From NCBI GenBank assembly GCA_947630185.1, contig CANRGT010000012.1:1-55630 (forward strand): a stretch of 55,630 nt of DNA, given 5' to 3'. Positions 36,025 through 44,215 of the stretch are shown here, in pieces. The position numbers and the translations under genes were made by a program. The stretch's first letter is position 1, and each line of letters begins with the position of its first letter. Below the pieces are notes generated by a model. It saw only the letters and a program-made list of their open reading frames with translations. It was not told the origin of the DNA and searched no databases. The DNA is from an uncultured Clostridia bacterium. Lineage in GTDB: Bacteria; Bacillota; Clostridia; TANB77; CAG-508.

Positions 36025-36053
36025 ACTATATAACATTATTTGATAAAACACAA
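36025..36053 (-). promoter_or_regulatory. Promoter of the small toxin mRNA
   Basis: On the minus strand: TTGTGT, 17-base spacer, TATAGT. The transcript start AACAGAAAATGAGA resembles the 5' end of the convergent RNA (AAAGAAAATGAGA). Confidence 0.5.
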
Positions 36054-36087
36054 GCGAACAGAACAAATTTTTGAAAAATTATTATTA

Positions 36088-36110
36088 CGTCAAGTGAAAA
36101 GTTAAACGCA
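36088..36110 (+). repeat. Dispersed CGTCAAGT motif, copy 2
   Basis: CGTCAAGTGAAAAGTTAAAC, 86 bases before the HopA1-like gene; see 15628 and 42962. Confidence 0.6.
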
Positions 36111-36143
36111 TTTCTCTAGATATTAAGCATTTCTCTAAAATAG

Positions 36144-36172
36144 TTGAAAATATTGAATTATTTCTGTATAAT
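36144..36172 (+). promoter_or_regulatory. Promoter of the HopA1-like gene
   Basis: TTGAAA (36144-36149), 17-base spacer, TATAAT (36167-36172). Confidence 0.65.
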
Positions 36173-36195
36173 ATTTCTAGAAAGGAACAATAAGA

Positions 36196-37377
36196 ATGAA
36201 AAAATTAGAAAATTTTGAAGAGTTAAAAGCAACAATGATTAACCCTTTAGATAATCCTGATTTTTATGCCCTACTATTATGTGATGATAGATATAGAGAA
36301 ATGGCATCTCATAGAGGGGCCTTTTCCATGTGCCATAATTATGATCTAGGAAGTACAATTTATAAAAATTATCATGATTTATTAAGCATAGCTATACAAC
36401 AATATTTACAAAATTCAGATTATCAAGAATATATAAAACATTATCCTAATTCTACTAATCTATCTTATCAAAAAATAGTAAAAGATTTATCAAATGCATT
36501 AGAATCACCAGATAAATCATATAGTCTTATCAAAAATGATGAAAAAACAGTAGATCGAATTTTAGGAATCGGAAAAAATATAGATGAAAATAATGGAAAA
36601 ATGCGTAGTGTAGGATGGTTTTATTTTAAAAGCCATTATTTAAATCCAAAACTAAGTAATAATCCTGTTGAAAATAATGCTATTAAACATAGATTATATT
36701 TAGCAGTTGATACAAATGAAATAGCTGAAATGGCAAATAAAATCATTGAAAAATGTAATCAGAAGGACCTTCCATATGATTTTAAAGTACGTATAAATTT
36801 TAATGTAAGAAAAGAAAGACAACAGTGTGATTCAATAGTTATTTATTTAACAGATGAAGAGCAAGTAGTTGAATATGTAAATTTTATTAATGAGATTATT
36901 GGAGAAGATAAGGAATTAAGTAAACATATTCATAAACCATCTCCACACTTGGGGATAGTTAATGATTATATAGGATATGGCTTTGAACCACAATTAAGGA
37001 TAGGAAGAACATCTTATTCTAGCTTATTAAGAGAAGCAGTTACTAGTATTCCAACAAAAAAGATAGCAATAAATATACTTCAAGCTTTGGCTAATCAAAA
37101 AAACATAGAAGAGTATCAAGAATTAATTGACTTACTTAAAAGAAGCGGAGAAAAGACACCACAAGAATATGAAGAATTAAAGAAATACTTTTCAGAGTAT
37201 TTTAAACAAGAAAATATGAATTTAGTTGAAATAAAAGAGTTACGACAACAGATTTCAAAAAATTTAGTAAAAAAACACCCTCAACTTCCAAAAGATAATA
37301 TGTTCAATATTGATGTAGAGGATGTTTTATATCAACTATCTTTAGAAAAACAATCAGAAATAGATAATGAGAGATAA
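36196..37377 (+). CDS. Possible HopA1-like protein
   Basis: 393 residues. The middle (Gly-Trp-Phe-Tyr-Phe-Lys-Ser, HRLYLAVDTNEIAEMANKI, FKVRINFNVRKERQQCDSIV, ending PSPHLGIVNDYIGYGFEP and SYSSLLREAV) has the layout of the HopA1 family, known from type III effectors and from lyases in class V lanthipeptide-type pathways. No precursor peptide is seen next to it. The C-terminal third is a charged helical region. The assignment is from motif memory and is tentative; Nudix/transglutaminase-type genes nearby mark an accessory block. Confidence 0.5.
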   Translation: MKKLENFEELKATMINPLDNPDFYALLLCDDRYREMASHRGAFSMCHNYDLGSTIYKNYHDLLSIAIQQYLQNSDYQEYIKHYPNSTNLSYQKIVKDLSNALESPDKSYSLIKNDEKTVDRILGIGKNIDENNGKMRSVGWFYFKSHYLNPKLSNNPVENNAIKHRLYLAVDTNEIAEMANKIIEKCNQKDLPYDFKVRINFNVRKERQQCDSIVIYLTDEEQVVEYVNFINEIIGEDKELSKHIHKPSPHLGIVNDYIGYGFEPQLRIGRTSYSSLLREAVTSIPTKKIAINILQALANQKNIEEYQELIDLLKRSGEKTPQEYEELKKYFSEYFKQENMNLVEIKELRQQISKNLVKKHPQLPKDNMFNIDVEDVLYQLSLEKQSEIDNER

Positions 37378-37405
37378 TAATTAAAGAAAGAGAGGAAAAG
37401 CTTTT

Positions 37406-38296
37406 ATGGGATTAGTTGTAAAAAATGTAAATAAAAGTTTTGGAACAAAAAAAGTAGTAGACAATATTAGCTTTGAAATGAAAAGTCCTAGCATTTATGG
37501 ACTTTTAGGAACAAATGGTGCAGGTAAAACTACCACAATTAGAATGATTTTAGGCATAATCAAAATGGGTAGTGGAGAAATTACATGGAATGGAAAGCAT
37601 GTAGAAAGAAAACATGTAAACTTTGGATATTTGCCAGAAGAAAGAGGCGTGTATCCAAAAACAAAAATATATGAGCAAATTATGTACTTTGCAAGATTAA
37701 AGGGAATGGATAAGAAAAAGGCAGAAGAAAATTTACTTTACTGGGCAAAAAAATTAGAAGTAGAAGAATACTTACAAGTAACTCCAGAAAAATTGTCAAA
37801 AGGAAATCAACAAAAAATACAATTTATTACTGCAATTATACATGAACCTGAATTATTAGTATTAGACGAACCATTTAGTGGTTTAGACCCAGTTAATACA
37901 GAGCTTTTAAAAAATGTAATTTTAGAGCTTGTTCGAAAAGGTACATATATTATAATGTCAAGTCATCAAATGCACTCTATTGAAGAATTTGCTTCAGATA
38001 TTTTGATTTTAAATAAAGGAAAAACGGTTTTACAGGGAAACTTAAAGGAAATTAAAGAAACTTATCCTGCAAATAAAATAATGTTAAGCACTGTGGAAAA
38101 TGCTGATTCTATAATAGCTGATGCAAACTTAAAAATATACAGTAGCAAAGATAATGACTATATTATAAACATAAAAAATGAAGATGAAGGCTATAAATTA
38201 TTTAGCTTACTTGCTAAAAACAATATTAGAGTAGAAAAATTTGAAATAATGAAGCCAAGCTTACATGATATTTTCATTGAAAGGGTAGGTGAGTAG
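37406..38296 (+). CDS. ABC transporter ATP-binding protein (NatA-like)
   Basis: Walker A GTNGAGKT (35-42), signature LSKGNQQKIQF near 131, Walker B LLVLDEPFSGLDP near 151 and switch His in SSHQMHS. A C-terminal domain of about 80 residues is typical of the NatA group (Na+ or drug extrusion). 296 residues. The partner permease starts three bases after the stop. Confidence 0.92.
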   Translation: MGLVVKNVNKSFGTKKVVDNISFEMKSPSIYGLLGTNGAGKTTTIRMILGIIKMGSGEITWNGKHVERKHVNFGYLPEERGVYPKTKIYEQIMYFARLKGMDKKKAEENLLYWAKKLEVEEYLQVTPEKLSKGNQQKIQFITAIIHEPELLVLDEPFSGLDPVNTELLKNVILELVRKGTYIIMSSHQMHSIEEFASDILILNKGKTVLQGNLKEIKETYPANKIMLSTVENADSIIADANLKIYSSKDNDYIINIKNEDEGYKLFSLLAKNNIRVEKFEIMKPSLHDIFIERVGE

Positions 38297-38298
38297 TA

Positions 38299-39558
38299 AT
38301 GAAGGATTTATGGGTAGTAGCATCATATACAATTAAAGATATGCTAAGAAAAAAAGCATTTTTAATATCAACTTTAATAATTTTAATAATGATAGTTGTA
38401 GGATTTAACATACCAAACATAATAGAAGCTTTCGAAGCAAATGATACAGAAGGAGCAGAAGAAAATTTTAGCAAAGTATTAGTAGTAGACAGTGAAAATA
38501 TCTATAATGGAATGTTAGAAAAATTAAACGATATGCAATTGGGCTATAAATTTGAAATCGCAAATTACGAAATTCAATATGAAGAAATAAAAAATAAAAT
38601 AGAAGCGGGAGAGATAGAAGAAGCACTAGTTATTACTAAACAAAATAACACTGTAAAGGTGGAATATATTTTAGAAGATATTACAATGATGAATAGTATT
38701 CCAGAAGAATATACTATTGCTTTAAGTAATTTATATACAGATGCACAGTTATCTAAGTTAGGTTATACAGAAGCACAATTACAAGACTTTAAGCCAATGT
38801 TTGAATATGAATTAAAACAAACAGGAGAGCAAGAAGTTAAGGGTAATGTTTTTGTAATAATGCTATTATCATTAGTATTATTCTATGCAATTTACTTTTG
38901 TGCATACCAAGTATCTACATCAATTACAACAGAAAAAACATCAAAAATTATAGAAACATTAGTCACTTCAACAAAACCAAAAACTATTGTATTAGGAAAA
39001 ACTTTAGGTATAGGAATAGTAGGATTAGTACAAGTTGCAGTTATTATTACAGTTGCAGCTACTTGTGCATATTTCTGCTTACCAGAAGGTTTACTTTCAA
39101 GTGTATTAGATTTATCTCAAATCACACCAACACTTGCAATATTTACAGTAATTTACTTTATCTTAGGTTATGCCACTTATGCTTTATTATATGCACTTAC
39201 AGGCTCAACAGTAGGCAAGCCAGAAGATGTACAAACAGCTAATGGCCCAGTAGCTATTGTAGCTGTTATAGGATTTTATTTATCATACTTTACTATGATG
39301 AATCCAACTAGTAACTTAAATGTATTTGCTTCAATATTTCCATTTTCATCACCCTTCTGTATGCCATTTAGAATTATGATGGGAATAGCAACTACATCAC
39401 AAATTGCAATATCAATTGCTGTACTAGTTGCAACAATTTTAGTAATTGCTAATGTATCTATTAAGATTTATTCAAATGCTATTTTGAATTATGGAAGTAA
39501 AATAAGCTTTAAAGATATGATAAATATGTATAAGAATAAGGATGATAGGAACAGCTAA
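38299..39558 (+). CDS. ABC-2 type permease (NatB-like)
   Basis: 419 residues: an N-terminal membrane segment near 18-38, a large extracellular domain (about 40-185), then five to six membrane segments. The motif SITTEKTSKIIETLVTSTKP is the hallmark of NatB-type permeases. It forms the transporter with the gene just upstream; sodium or antibiotic export is a family-based guess. Confidence 0.92.
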   Translation: MKDLWVVASYTIKDMLRKKAFLISTLIILIMIVVGFNIPNIIEAFEANDTEGAEENFSKVLVVDSENIYNGMLEKLNDMQLGYKFEIANYEIQYEEIKNKIEAGEIEEALVITKQNNTVKVEYILEDITMMNSIPEEYTIALSNLYTDAQLSKLGYTEAQLQDFKPMFEYELKQTGEQEVKGNVFVIMLLSLVLFYAIYFCAYQVSTSITTEKTSKIIETLVTSTKPKTIVLGKTLGIGIVGLVQVAVIITVAATCAYFCLPEGLLSSVLDLSQITPTLAIFTVIYFILGYATYALLYALTGSTVGKPEDVQTANGPVAIVAVIGFYLSYFTMMNPTSNLNVFASIFPFSSPFCMPFRIMMGIATTSQIAISIAVLVATILVIANVSIKIYSNAILNYGSKISFKDMINMYKNKDDRNS

Positions 39559-39632
39559 ATTAGAAAACCATTTAATGCATTAGGTGGACCATTAAATCCA
39601 AGCAATCTTTCCAAGCAAATCTTTTCAAGTAT

Positions 39633-39661
39633 TTGACATTTAAAATAATGCATGATATAAT
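39633..39661 (+). promoter_or_regulatory. Promoter of the WG-repeat gene
   Basis: TTGACA (39633-39638), 17-base spacer, TATAAT (39656-39661) with TG upstream. Confidence 0.85.
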
Positions 39662-39750
39662 TATAAAGTCAGATACTTTTTATATCAATCCTTTTTTGAT
39701 TATGAAAAGAACAACAAAGTAAAACTAAATAGTTTTAAGGAGGTTTTAGT

Positions 39751-40818
39751 ATGTCAAATCATTACGACGAAATACTACTTGAAGACGCGAGGCGAGAATT
39801 TGTGAGGGAGTATGGTTATTGGCTTGATGTACCCATAAGAATTCGAGCTCGTATTAAAGACAAATGGGGTACTATTAACTATCTCACAGAAAAAGAAGTT
39901 TCTGAGTTTAAGTACGACGAAGTGCAACTTAAAAAATATGCCTATCCACTTCGGGTTCGTATTGGAGACAAATGGGGTATTATTGATTACTTCGGAGGCG
40001 GCGAAATCTGTGAAGTTAAGTACGATGATTGTTATTGCTTTAGACATGGCAATCCAGTTGTAGTTCGAATTGGAAACAAATGGGGGTTTGTTGATCGCTA
40101 TACTGCCAAAGAAGTTTCTGAAATCAAGTATGATGAGGTGGATAATCTTCTTGGTAAAGGTCATCTAGCATCAGTCCGGATTGGAAACAAATGGGGCGCA
40201 GTCGATTACGACACTGGGAAAGAAATCTGTGAGATTAAGTATGACAAAGTAGGAGAATTTTTTGGCCGTATGGTTCCTCCTTGGTTCGCAGTAGTTCAAG
40301 TCGGGAATAAAAAAGGTCTCATTGACTTCAATGGCAAAGAAATTTGTGAAATTAAGTATGATGATGTAAAACTTGAGATTGATTGGCATGACTTTTTTGA
40401 AGTTTGCATTGGCGATAAATGGGGTTTCATTGATGAAAATGGTAAAGAAATCTGTGAAATCAAATATGATGCAACGAGAAAATTCCGCTGTGGCTATGGA
40501 GCAGTTTGCATTGGCGATAAATGGGGCTTCATTGACGAAAATGGTAAGGAAATCTGTGAAATTAAATACAGGATTGTTCATGATTTCGCACGTCAAGGCT
40601 TTACAAAAGTTCAAGAATTTAAAAAAGTTCTTAAGCTTGTAGGAAATTGGCAACTTGTGGAAGTAGGAAATTGGCAACTTATGGACAGAGCAGGACGAAC
40701 TTACAATCTTGAGCCCGATGGAGATGATAGGGATAAGGAAGTTGCCATAGTCGAAGGACATGTAATTTCTGTCAGGTGGGGTTGGTCCATTCAAATTGAT
40801 GGTGATGATGGTTATTGA
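39751..40818 (+). CDS. WG-repeat protein with atypical codon use
   Basis: 355 residues made of about seven WG/KWG repeats of 30-40 residues; the clearest unit is IGDKWGFIDENGKEICEIKY, present twice almost identically. WG repeats form beta structures in proteins of varied, mostly unknown function. Codon use differs sharply from neighbours (more GC, many CGT, CGA and CGG codons). Two CGG codons (near 39951 and 40178) lie in frame inside Arg-Ile-Gly repeats and cannot be quadruplets without destroying the repeats. AAGGAGG precedes the ATG. Likely acquired by transfer. Confidence 0.85.
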   Translation: MSNHYDEILLEDARREFVREYGYWLDVPIRIRARIKDKWGTINYLTEKEVSEFKYDEVQLKKYAYPLRVRIGDKWGIIDYFGGGEICEVKYDDCYCFRHGNPVVVRIGNKWGFVDRYTAKEVSEIKYDEVDNLLGKGHLASVRIGNKWGAVDYDTGKEICEIKYDKVGEFFGRMVPPWFAVVQVGNKKGLIDFNGKEICEIKYDDVKLEIDWHDFFEVCIGDKWGFIDENGKEICEIKYDATRKFRCGYGAVCIGDKWGFIDENGKEICEIKYRIVHDFARQGFTKVQEFKKVLKLVGNWQLVEVGNWQLMDRAGRTYNLEPDGDDRDKEVAIVEGHVISVRWGWSIQIDGDDGY

Positions 40819-40884
40819 TGGTGAGTTTTCGTTATAGACGAAAGTGAACCTGAAATTCATTTTATCACTTTTAAAAACTTCATG

Positions 40885-40918
40885 AAAAGTGTTACAGTAT
40901 TTCTGTAACACTTTTTTT
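40885..40918 (+). terminator. Terminator after the WG-repeat gene
   Basis: AAAAGTGTTACAG and its complement, then seven T. Confidence 0.9.
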
Positions 40919-40979
40919 AAAAATTTATATTATAAAAAATATAATAAATTGTGATTTAATATATTGAATTTTTGCATTA

Positions 40980-41028
40980 CTGTTGAAAAATGTCGAACGA
41001 AAAGCTGTTGAAAAATGTCGAACGAAAA
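40980..41028 (+). repeat. 25-bp tandem repeat with two TGTCGAA boxes
   Basis: CTGTTGAAAAATGTCGAACG recurs with a 25-base period at 40980 and 41005, ending three bases before the -35 of the toxin-antitoxin promoter. TGTCGAA equals the Spo0A box core; an autoregulatory antitoxin operator is equally possible. Confidence 0.6.
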
Positions 41029-41031
41029 AGC

Positions 41032-41061
41032 TTGCATTTTATATAAATTTGTGTTTATAAT
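41032..41061 (+). promoter_or_regulatory. Toxin-antitoxin promoter
   Basis: TTGCAT (41032-41037), 18-base spacer, TATAAT (41056-41061). Confidence 0.65.
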
Positions 41062-41079
41062 AAAAAAGAGGTGAGTTTT

Positions 41080-41229
41080 ATGAAATTAACAAAAGAACTT
41101 GAAGAAAGAATTCAAAAAGAAATTGAAGATATTGAAAGAGAAAAAAAAGAAGGTAAGATTGTATTTTATTCACAGGAAGAATTCATTAAAATGTTGTTTG
41201 AGGAAAAGCCAATTGAAAAAACTATATAA
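41080..41229 (+). CDS. Probable type II antitoxin
   Basis: 49 residues, highly charged and helical (Leu-Glu-Glu-Arg-Ile-Gln-Lys-Glu-Ile-Glu...), then a short segment with Phe-Tyr-Ser-Gln-Glu-Glu-Phe-Ile-Lys-Met-Leu. AGAGGTGA lies five bases before the ATG. It overlaps the downstream RelE/ParE-type toxin by 17 bases, the usual order for these modules. The exact antitoxin family is not recognised. Confidence 0.7.
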   Translation: MKLTKELEERIQKEIEDIEREKKEGKIVFYSQEEFIKMLFEEKPIEKTI

Positions 41230-41515
41230 TTTACATTATTCTAACAAATTCAAAAAACAAGTATATCAAATATGTGATTATATCTTAGAAGAACTGCAAA
41301 ATCCAATTGCTTCGTATAATTTTAAAATAAAAATCTTACAAACTACTTCTGTTCTCGAATATTTTCCATATATAGGTCAAGAATTTCAAAATACACATTA
41401 TCGATACTTGCCCATGAAGCAATGGCTTATATTATATGAAGTACAAAATAATTCAGTAGAAATACATAGAATTATAAATTCAAAACAAAACTTCAATTCT
41501 TCAAATTTAAATTAG
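41213..41515 (+). CDS. RelE/ParE family toxin
   Basis: 100 residues from TTG 41213, behind GAGGAAAAG. Typical features: Lys-Leu-Tyr-Asn-Leu-His-Tyr-Ser at the start, ICDYILEELQNPIASYNF, then YRYLPMKQWLILYEV and IHRIINSKQNF at the end. RelE-type members cut mRNA on the ribosome, ParE types poison gyrase; sequence alone does not decide. A frame open further upstream from 41099 runs through the antitoxin gene and is not real. Confidence 0.8.
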   Translation: MKKLYNLHYSNKFKKQVYQICDYILEELQNPIASYNFKIKILQTTSVLEYFPYIGQEFQNTHYRYLPMKQWLILYEVQNNSVEIHRIINSKQNFNSSNLN

Positions 41516-41543
41516 TCAAAATCAGTTTGAAATTTAAAACAAA

Positions 41544-42056
41544 TTAATCCTTTTTAAATTTAAATCTAACTTTATTTTTAATAAATTTTTCAAAAGATTT
41601 TAAATCTCCAACGATAAAACCTGTTTTTTCCACGATAAAAGCATTATCTGCATTTAAGTATAAATAAAAATAATTTTCATTTTCATAAACTTTATACAAT
41701 TTATTATATCTATGTTTAGAACTTGCAATCTCATTTTTTACTTTAAAATACTTATCATAAAAAATATAATAATTTATTAATTGCTTTTGTATTTTATCAC
41801 TTTTAAGCTCCTTATTTGTTTTATAATAAGGGTAAATAAATCTATAACCTAAAAATGCAACAAAAGCTAAGAAAACTATAACTGCAATTAAATAATTTTT
41901 AGCAGAAATTTGAAAAGAAATACAAAAAATAAATAGAAGTGAAAAAATGGCTGTATATACCCAATATTTCCATCCATTTTTCATCTGATGAAATTTTACT
42001 AAATTCATATAATTCTTTTTAGAAAGAGTAGTTTTATTTTTAAATAATATTTCCAC
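41544..42056 (-). CDS. YcxB-like membrane protein
   Basis: 170 residues with two membrane segments (near 33-53 and 56-74) and a cytoplasmic C-terminal domain (SKHRYNKLYKVYENENYFYL, then NADNAFIVEKTGF) that matches the YcxB-like family of unknown function. It is co-directional with the next minus-strand gene upstream, 47 bases away. Confidence 0.75.
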   Translation of the reverse strand: MEILFKNKTTLSKKNYMNLVKFHQMKNGWKYWVYTAIFSLLFIFCISFQISAKNYLIAVIVFLAFVAFLGYRFIYPYYKTNKELKSDKIQKQLINYYIFYDKYFKVKNEIASSKHRYNKLYKVYENENYFYLYLNADNAFIVEKTGFIVGDLKSFEKFIKNKVRFKFKKD

Positions 42057-42103
42057 TAAAAAATAATCTCCTTATTTTAACTAAAATAATTTGCCTTATA
42101 TTT

Positions 42104-42862
42104 TTATTTTCCTGTAAAGAATGCTTGCTCATGATTTGAGACTCCTAAAGTAATTATATAATCTGCACAACCAATTGGCATTTCGAATGCAAAAGCACCT
42201 GTCCCTATATTAGCAGTTGTATTTCTATCACCAATATTTGTAGTTGATACGTAATATCTGTAATTGTTGTATACTACAAAGGATAAATCTCCAGTTCCAA
42301 TAACAGAGCTTTGTATGGTTAAATCTTTTTTTATACCAATACTTTTTACATTAGTTAAATCTATATTGTATTCTACTACAACCCATTCACAACCTTCACG
42401 TGCATCTTTATATGTAGTTGTAACATAGCTAGTTGAACTTTTTTCACAATATTCTTTTACTTTTTGTGCAGCTTGTGAACCTCTTATTATATTATAAACT
42501 TGTACAGGAACATCTACATATTGACCATCTGAATATTTTGAAGCCATACCCCATAAACCAATAGATAATGGATTAGACTTTGAAGATGTTTGAACTTGTA
42601 TACTTTGATTATTTGTTGATGGATTATTTGTATTATTTGTAGGAACATTAGTATCTGAATTTATATTTTCATTTGTGTTTTCAGTTGGTATTGAATTTTG
42701 CACTCCAACATTAGTTGTTGGAATAGAAGTACCATTGTTAATTTGTTTATTTACTGATGTGATATGTGCAATATAACATACGACATATATAAAAATAATG
42801 ACTAATATTATTAATAATATTATTAACGTTGAAAACTTTATTGTAATCTTTTTGTCTTCCAT
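42104..42862 (-). CDS. Membrane-anchored extracellular protein of unknown function
   Basis: 252 residues: one membrane segment near 10-32, an Asn/Thr/Ser-rich linker (about 40-90) and a beta-rich domain (VKEYCEKSSTSYVTTTYKDA, CEWVVVEYNIDLTNVKSIG, ending near AFEMPIGCADYIITLGV) resembling DUF4352/telokin-like domains. It probably sits outside the membrane. AAAGGAAA precedes the ATG. Confidence 0.7.
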   Translation of the reverse strand: MEDKKITIKFSTLIILLIILVIIFIYVVCYIAHITSVNKQINNGTSIPTTNVGVQNSIPTENTNENINSDTNVPTNNTNNPSTNNQSIQVQTSSKSNPLSIGLWGMASKYSDGQYVDVPVQVYNIIRGSQAAQKVKEYCEKSSTSYVTTTYKDAREGCEWVVVEYNIDLTNVKSIGIKKDLTIQSSVIGTGDLSFVVYNNYRYYVSTTNIGDRNTTANIGTGAFAFEMPIGCADYIITLGVSNHEQAFFTGK

Positions 42863-43221
42863 AACTTATTTTCCTTTCTCTTAAGTGATTCAAAATAATT
42901 TTATCGATTTTATAAGATAAAGTCAACACAAAAAACGATTAAATTTTACAAAATATTTAAACGTCAAGTAAAAAGTTAAATGCAAAATATTTAGGTAAAA
43001 GTGAATTGTAACTTTTCTGTAAAATATGAAAAATGCAAGTTGTATTTAATAAATAGTTATGATAAAATATACTAGATTTTATGTGGCATAATAAATACTT
43101 AGTGAATATGATAAGAAAGTTTAATATTAAAATAAAGCTTATTTAATAACTTAATAAAAAATTTAGTTAAAAAATGAGATAAATTTGAACAAGAAAACTA
43201 TTAAAAAAGAAAGGTATAAAA
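42863..43221. other. Intergenic region upstream of ispH
   Basis: A divergent gap of about 360 bases. It holds copy 3 of the CGTCAAGT motif (42962-42984) and AT-rich DNA; I see no structured RNA or ORF with a ribosome site. Confidence 0.5.
42962..42984 (+). repeat. Dispersed CGTCAAGT motif, copy 3
   Basis: CGTCAAGTAAAAAGTTAAAT, about 240 bases before ispH; see 15628 and 36088. Confidence 0.6.
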
Positions 43222-44112
43222 ATGGAAATAATAGTCGGAAAAACTGCAGGTTTTTGCATGGGTATTACGAGAGCAATAAATATTACAAATGCAGAATTAT
43301 CAAAAAATCAAAAAGAAGTTACATATTGTTTAGGAGAACTAACACATAATCCTCAAGTAATGGAAAATTTAAGTAAAAATGGTTTAAAAGTTATCGAAAA
43401 CTTGTCTGAAATACCAAATCCAAAAGGAAAAAAAGTTATTTTTCGTGCACACGGTGTAACAAAAGAAGTTTATGAAGAAGCAGAAAAATTAGGACTAGAT
43501 ATTATAGATGCTACTTGCGTAAAAGTACTTGCAATTCATGAAATAATAAAAAAGTATGCAGAAGAAGGACTACCAATTTTTTTAATTGGAGAAAAAATCC
43601 ATCCAGAAGTTATAGGCACAGCTAGTTTCTGTGGAAAACAATATGAAGTTATCGAAACAGAAGAAGATTTACAAAAAGCAATTGAAAAATATAAAAAGAT
43701 GAATATTAAAAAATTACTTGTTATATCTCAAACTACATTTAATTTAGAAAAATTTGAAAAGTATGTAGATATAATTAAAAATGAACTTGAAACTAATATT
43801 CCAAACATACAAATAGATATTAAAAACACAATTTGTCAAGCTACAAGAATAAGACAAGAAGAAACTGAAAATCTATCAAAAACAGTAGATGCAATGATAG
43901 TAATCGGTGGAAGAAAAAGCTCAAACACAAATAAGTTATATGACATTGCATCAAGAAATTGCAATAAAACAATTAGAATTGAAACACCAGAAGAATTAAC
44001 AAACGATATTTTAGAAACTTTAAAAAATTGTAGTAAAGTTGGAATAATGGCAGGTGCATCAACCCCTAATGAAAGTATTACAAAAGTTAGAGAAGAATTA
44101 GAAAAAATATAA
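43222..44112 (+). CDS. ispH: 4-hydroxy-3-methylbut-2-enyl diphosphate reductase IspH
   Basis: Last step of the MEP isoprenoid pathway, an iron-sulfur enzyme. The three cluster cysteines are visible: Cys12 (GFCMG), Cys99 (DATCVKV) and Cys205 (NTICQAT). The catalytic His-rich segments (RAHGV, HPEV) and Glu are present, and the C-terminal AGASTPNESI is typical. 296 residues, without the fused S1 domains seen in some clostridia. Confidence 0.96.
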   Translation: MEIIVGKTAGFCMGITRAINITNAELSKNQKEVTYCLGELTHNPQVMENLSKNGLKVIENLSEIPNPKGKKVIFRAHGVTKEVYEEAEKLGLDIIDATCVKVLAIHEIIKKYAEEGLPIFLIGEKIHPEVIGTASFCGKQYEVIETEEDLQKAIEKYKKMNIKKLLVISQTTFNLEKFEKYVDIIKNELETNIPNIQIDIKNTICQATRIRQEETENLSKTVDAMIVIGGRKSSNTNKLYDIASRNCNKTIRIETPEELTNDILETLKNCSKVGIMAGASTPNESITKVREELEKI

Positions 44113-44215
44113 CTTAAAATATATTTATAATAAACATTAAGCAAAGATAATTATCAGATTATGAGCATGAAGCTCTAAAAATATAGACTTAGAAACATAA
44201 GGAGAGACAAACAAA

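Noticed and set aside
41099-41212. Upstream extension of the RelE-type toxin
   Set aside because: This frame runs through the antitoxin gene and gives an implausible Lys-rich sequence; TTG 41213 with a ribosome site is the better start.
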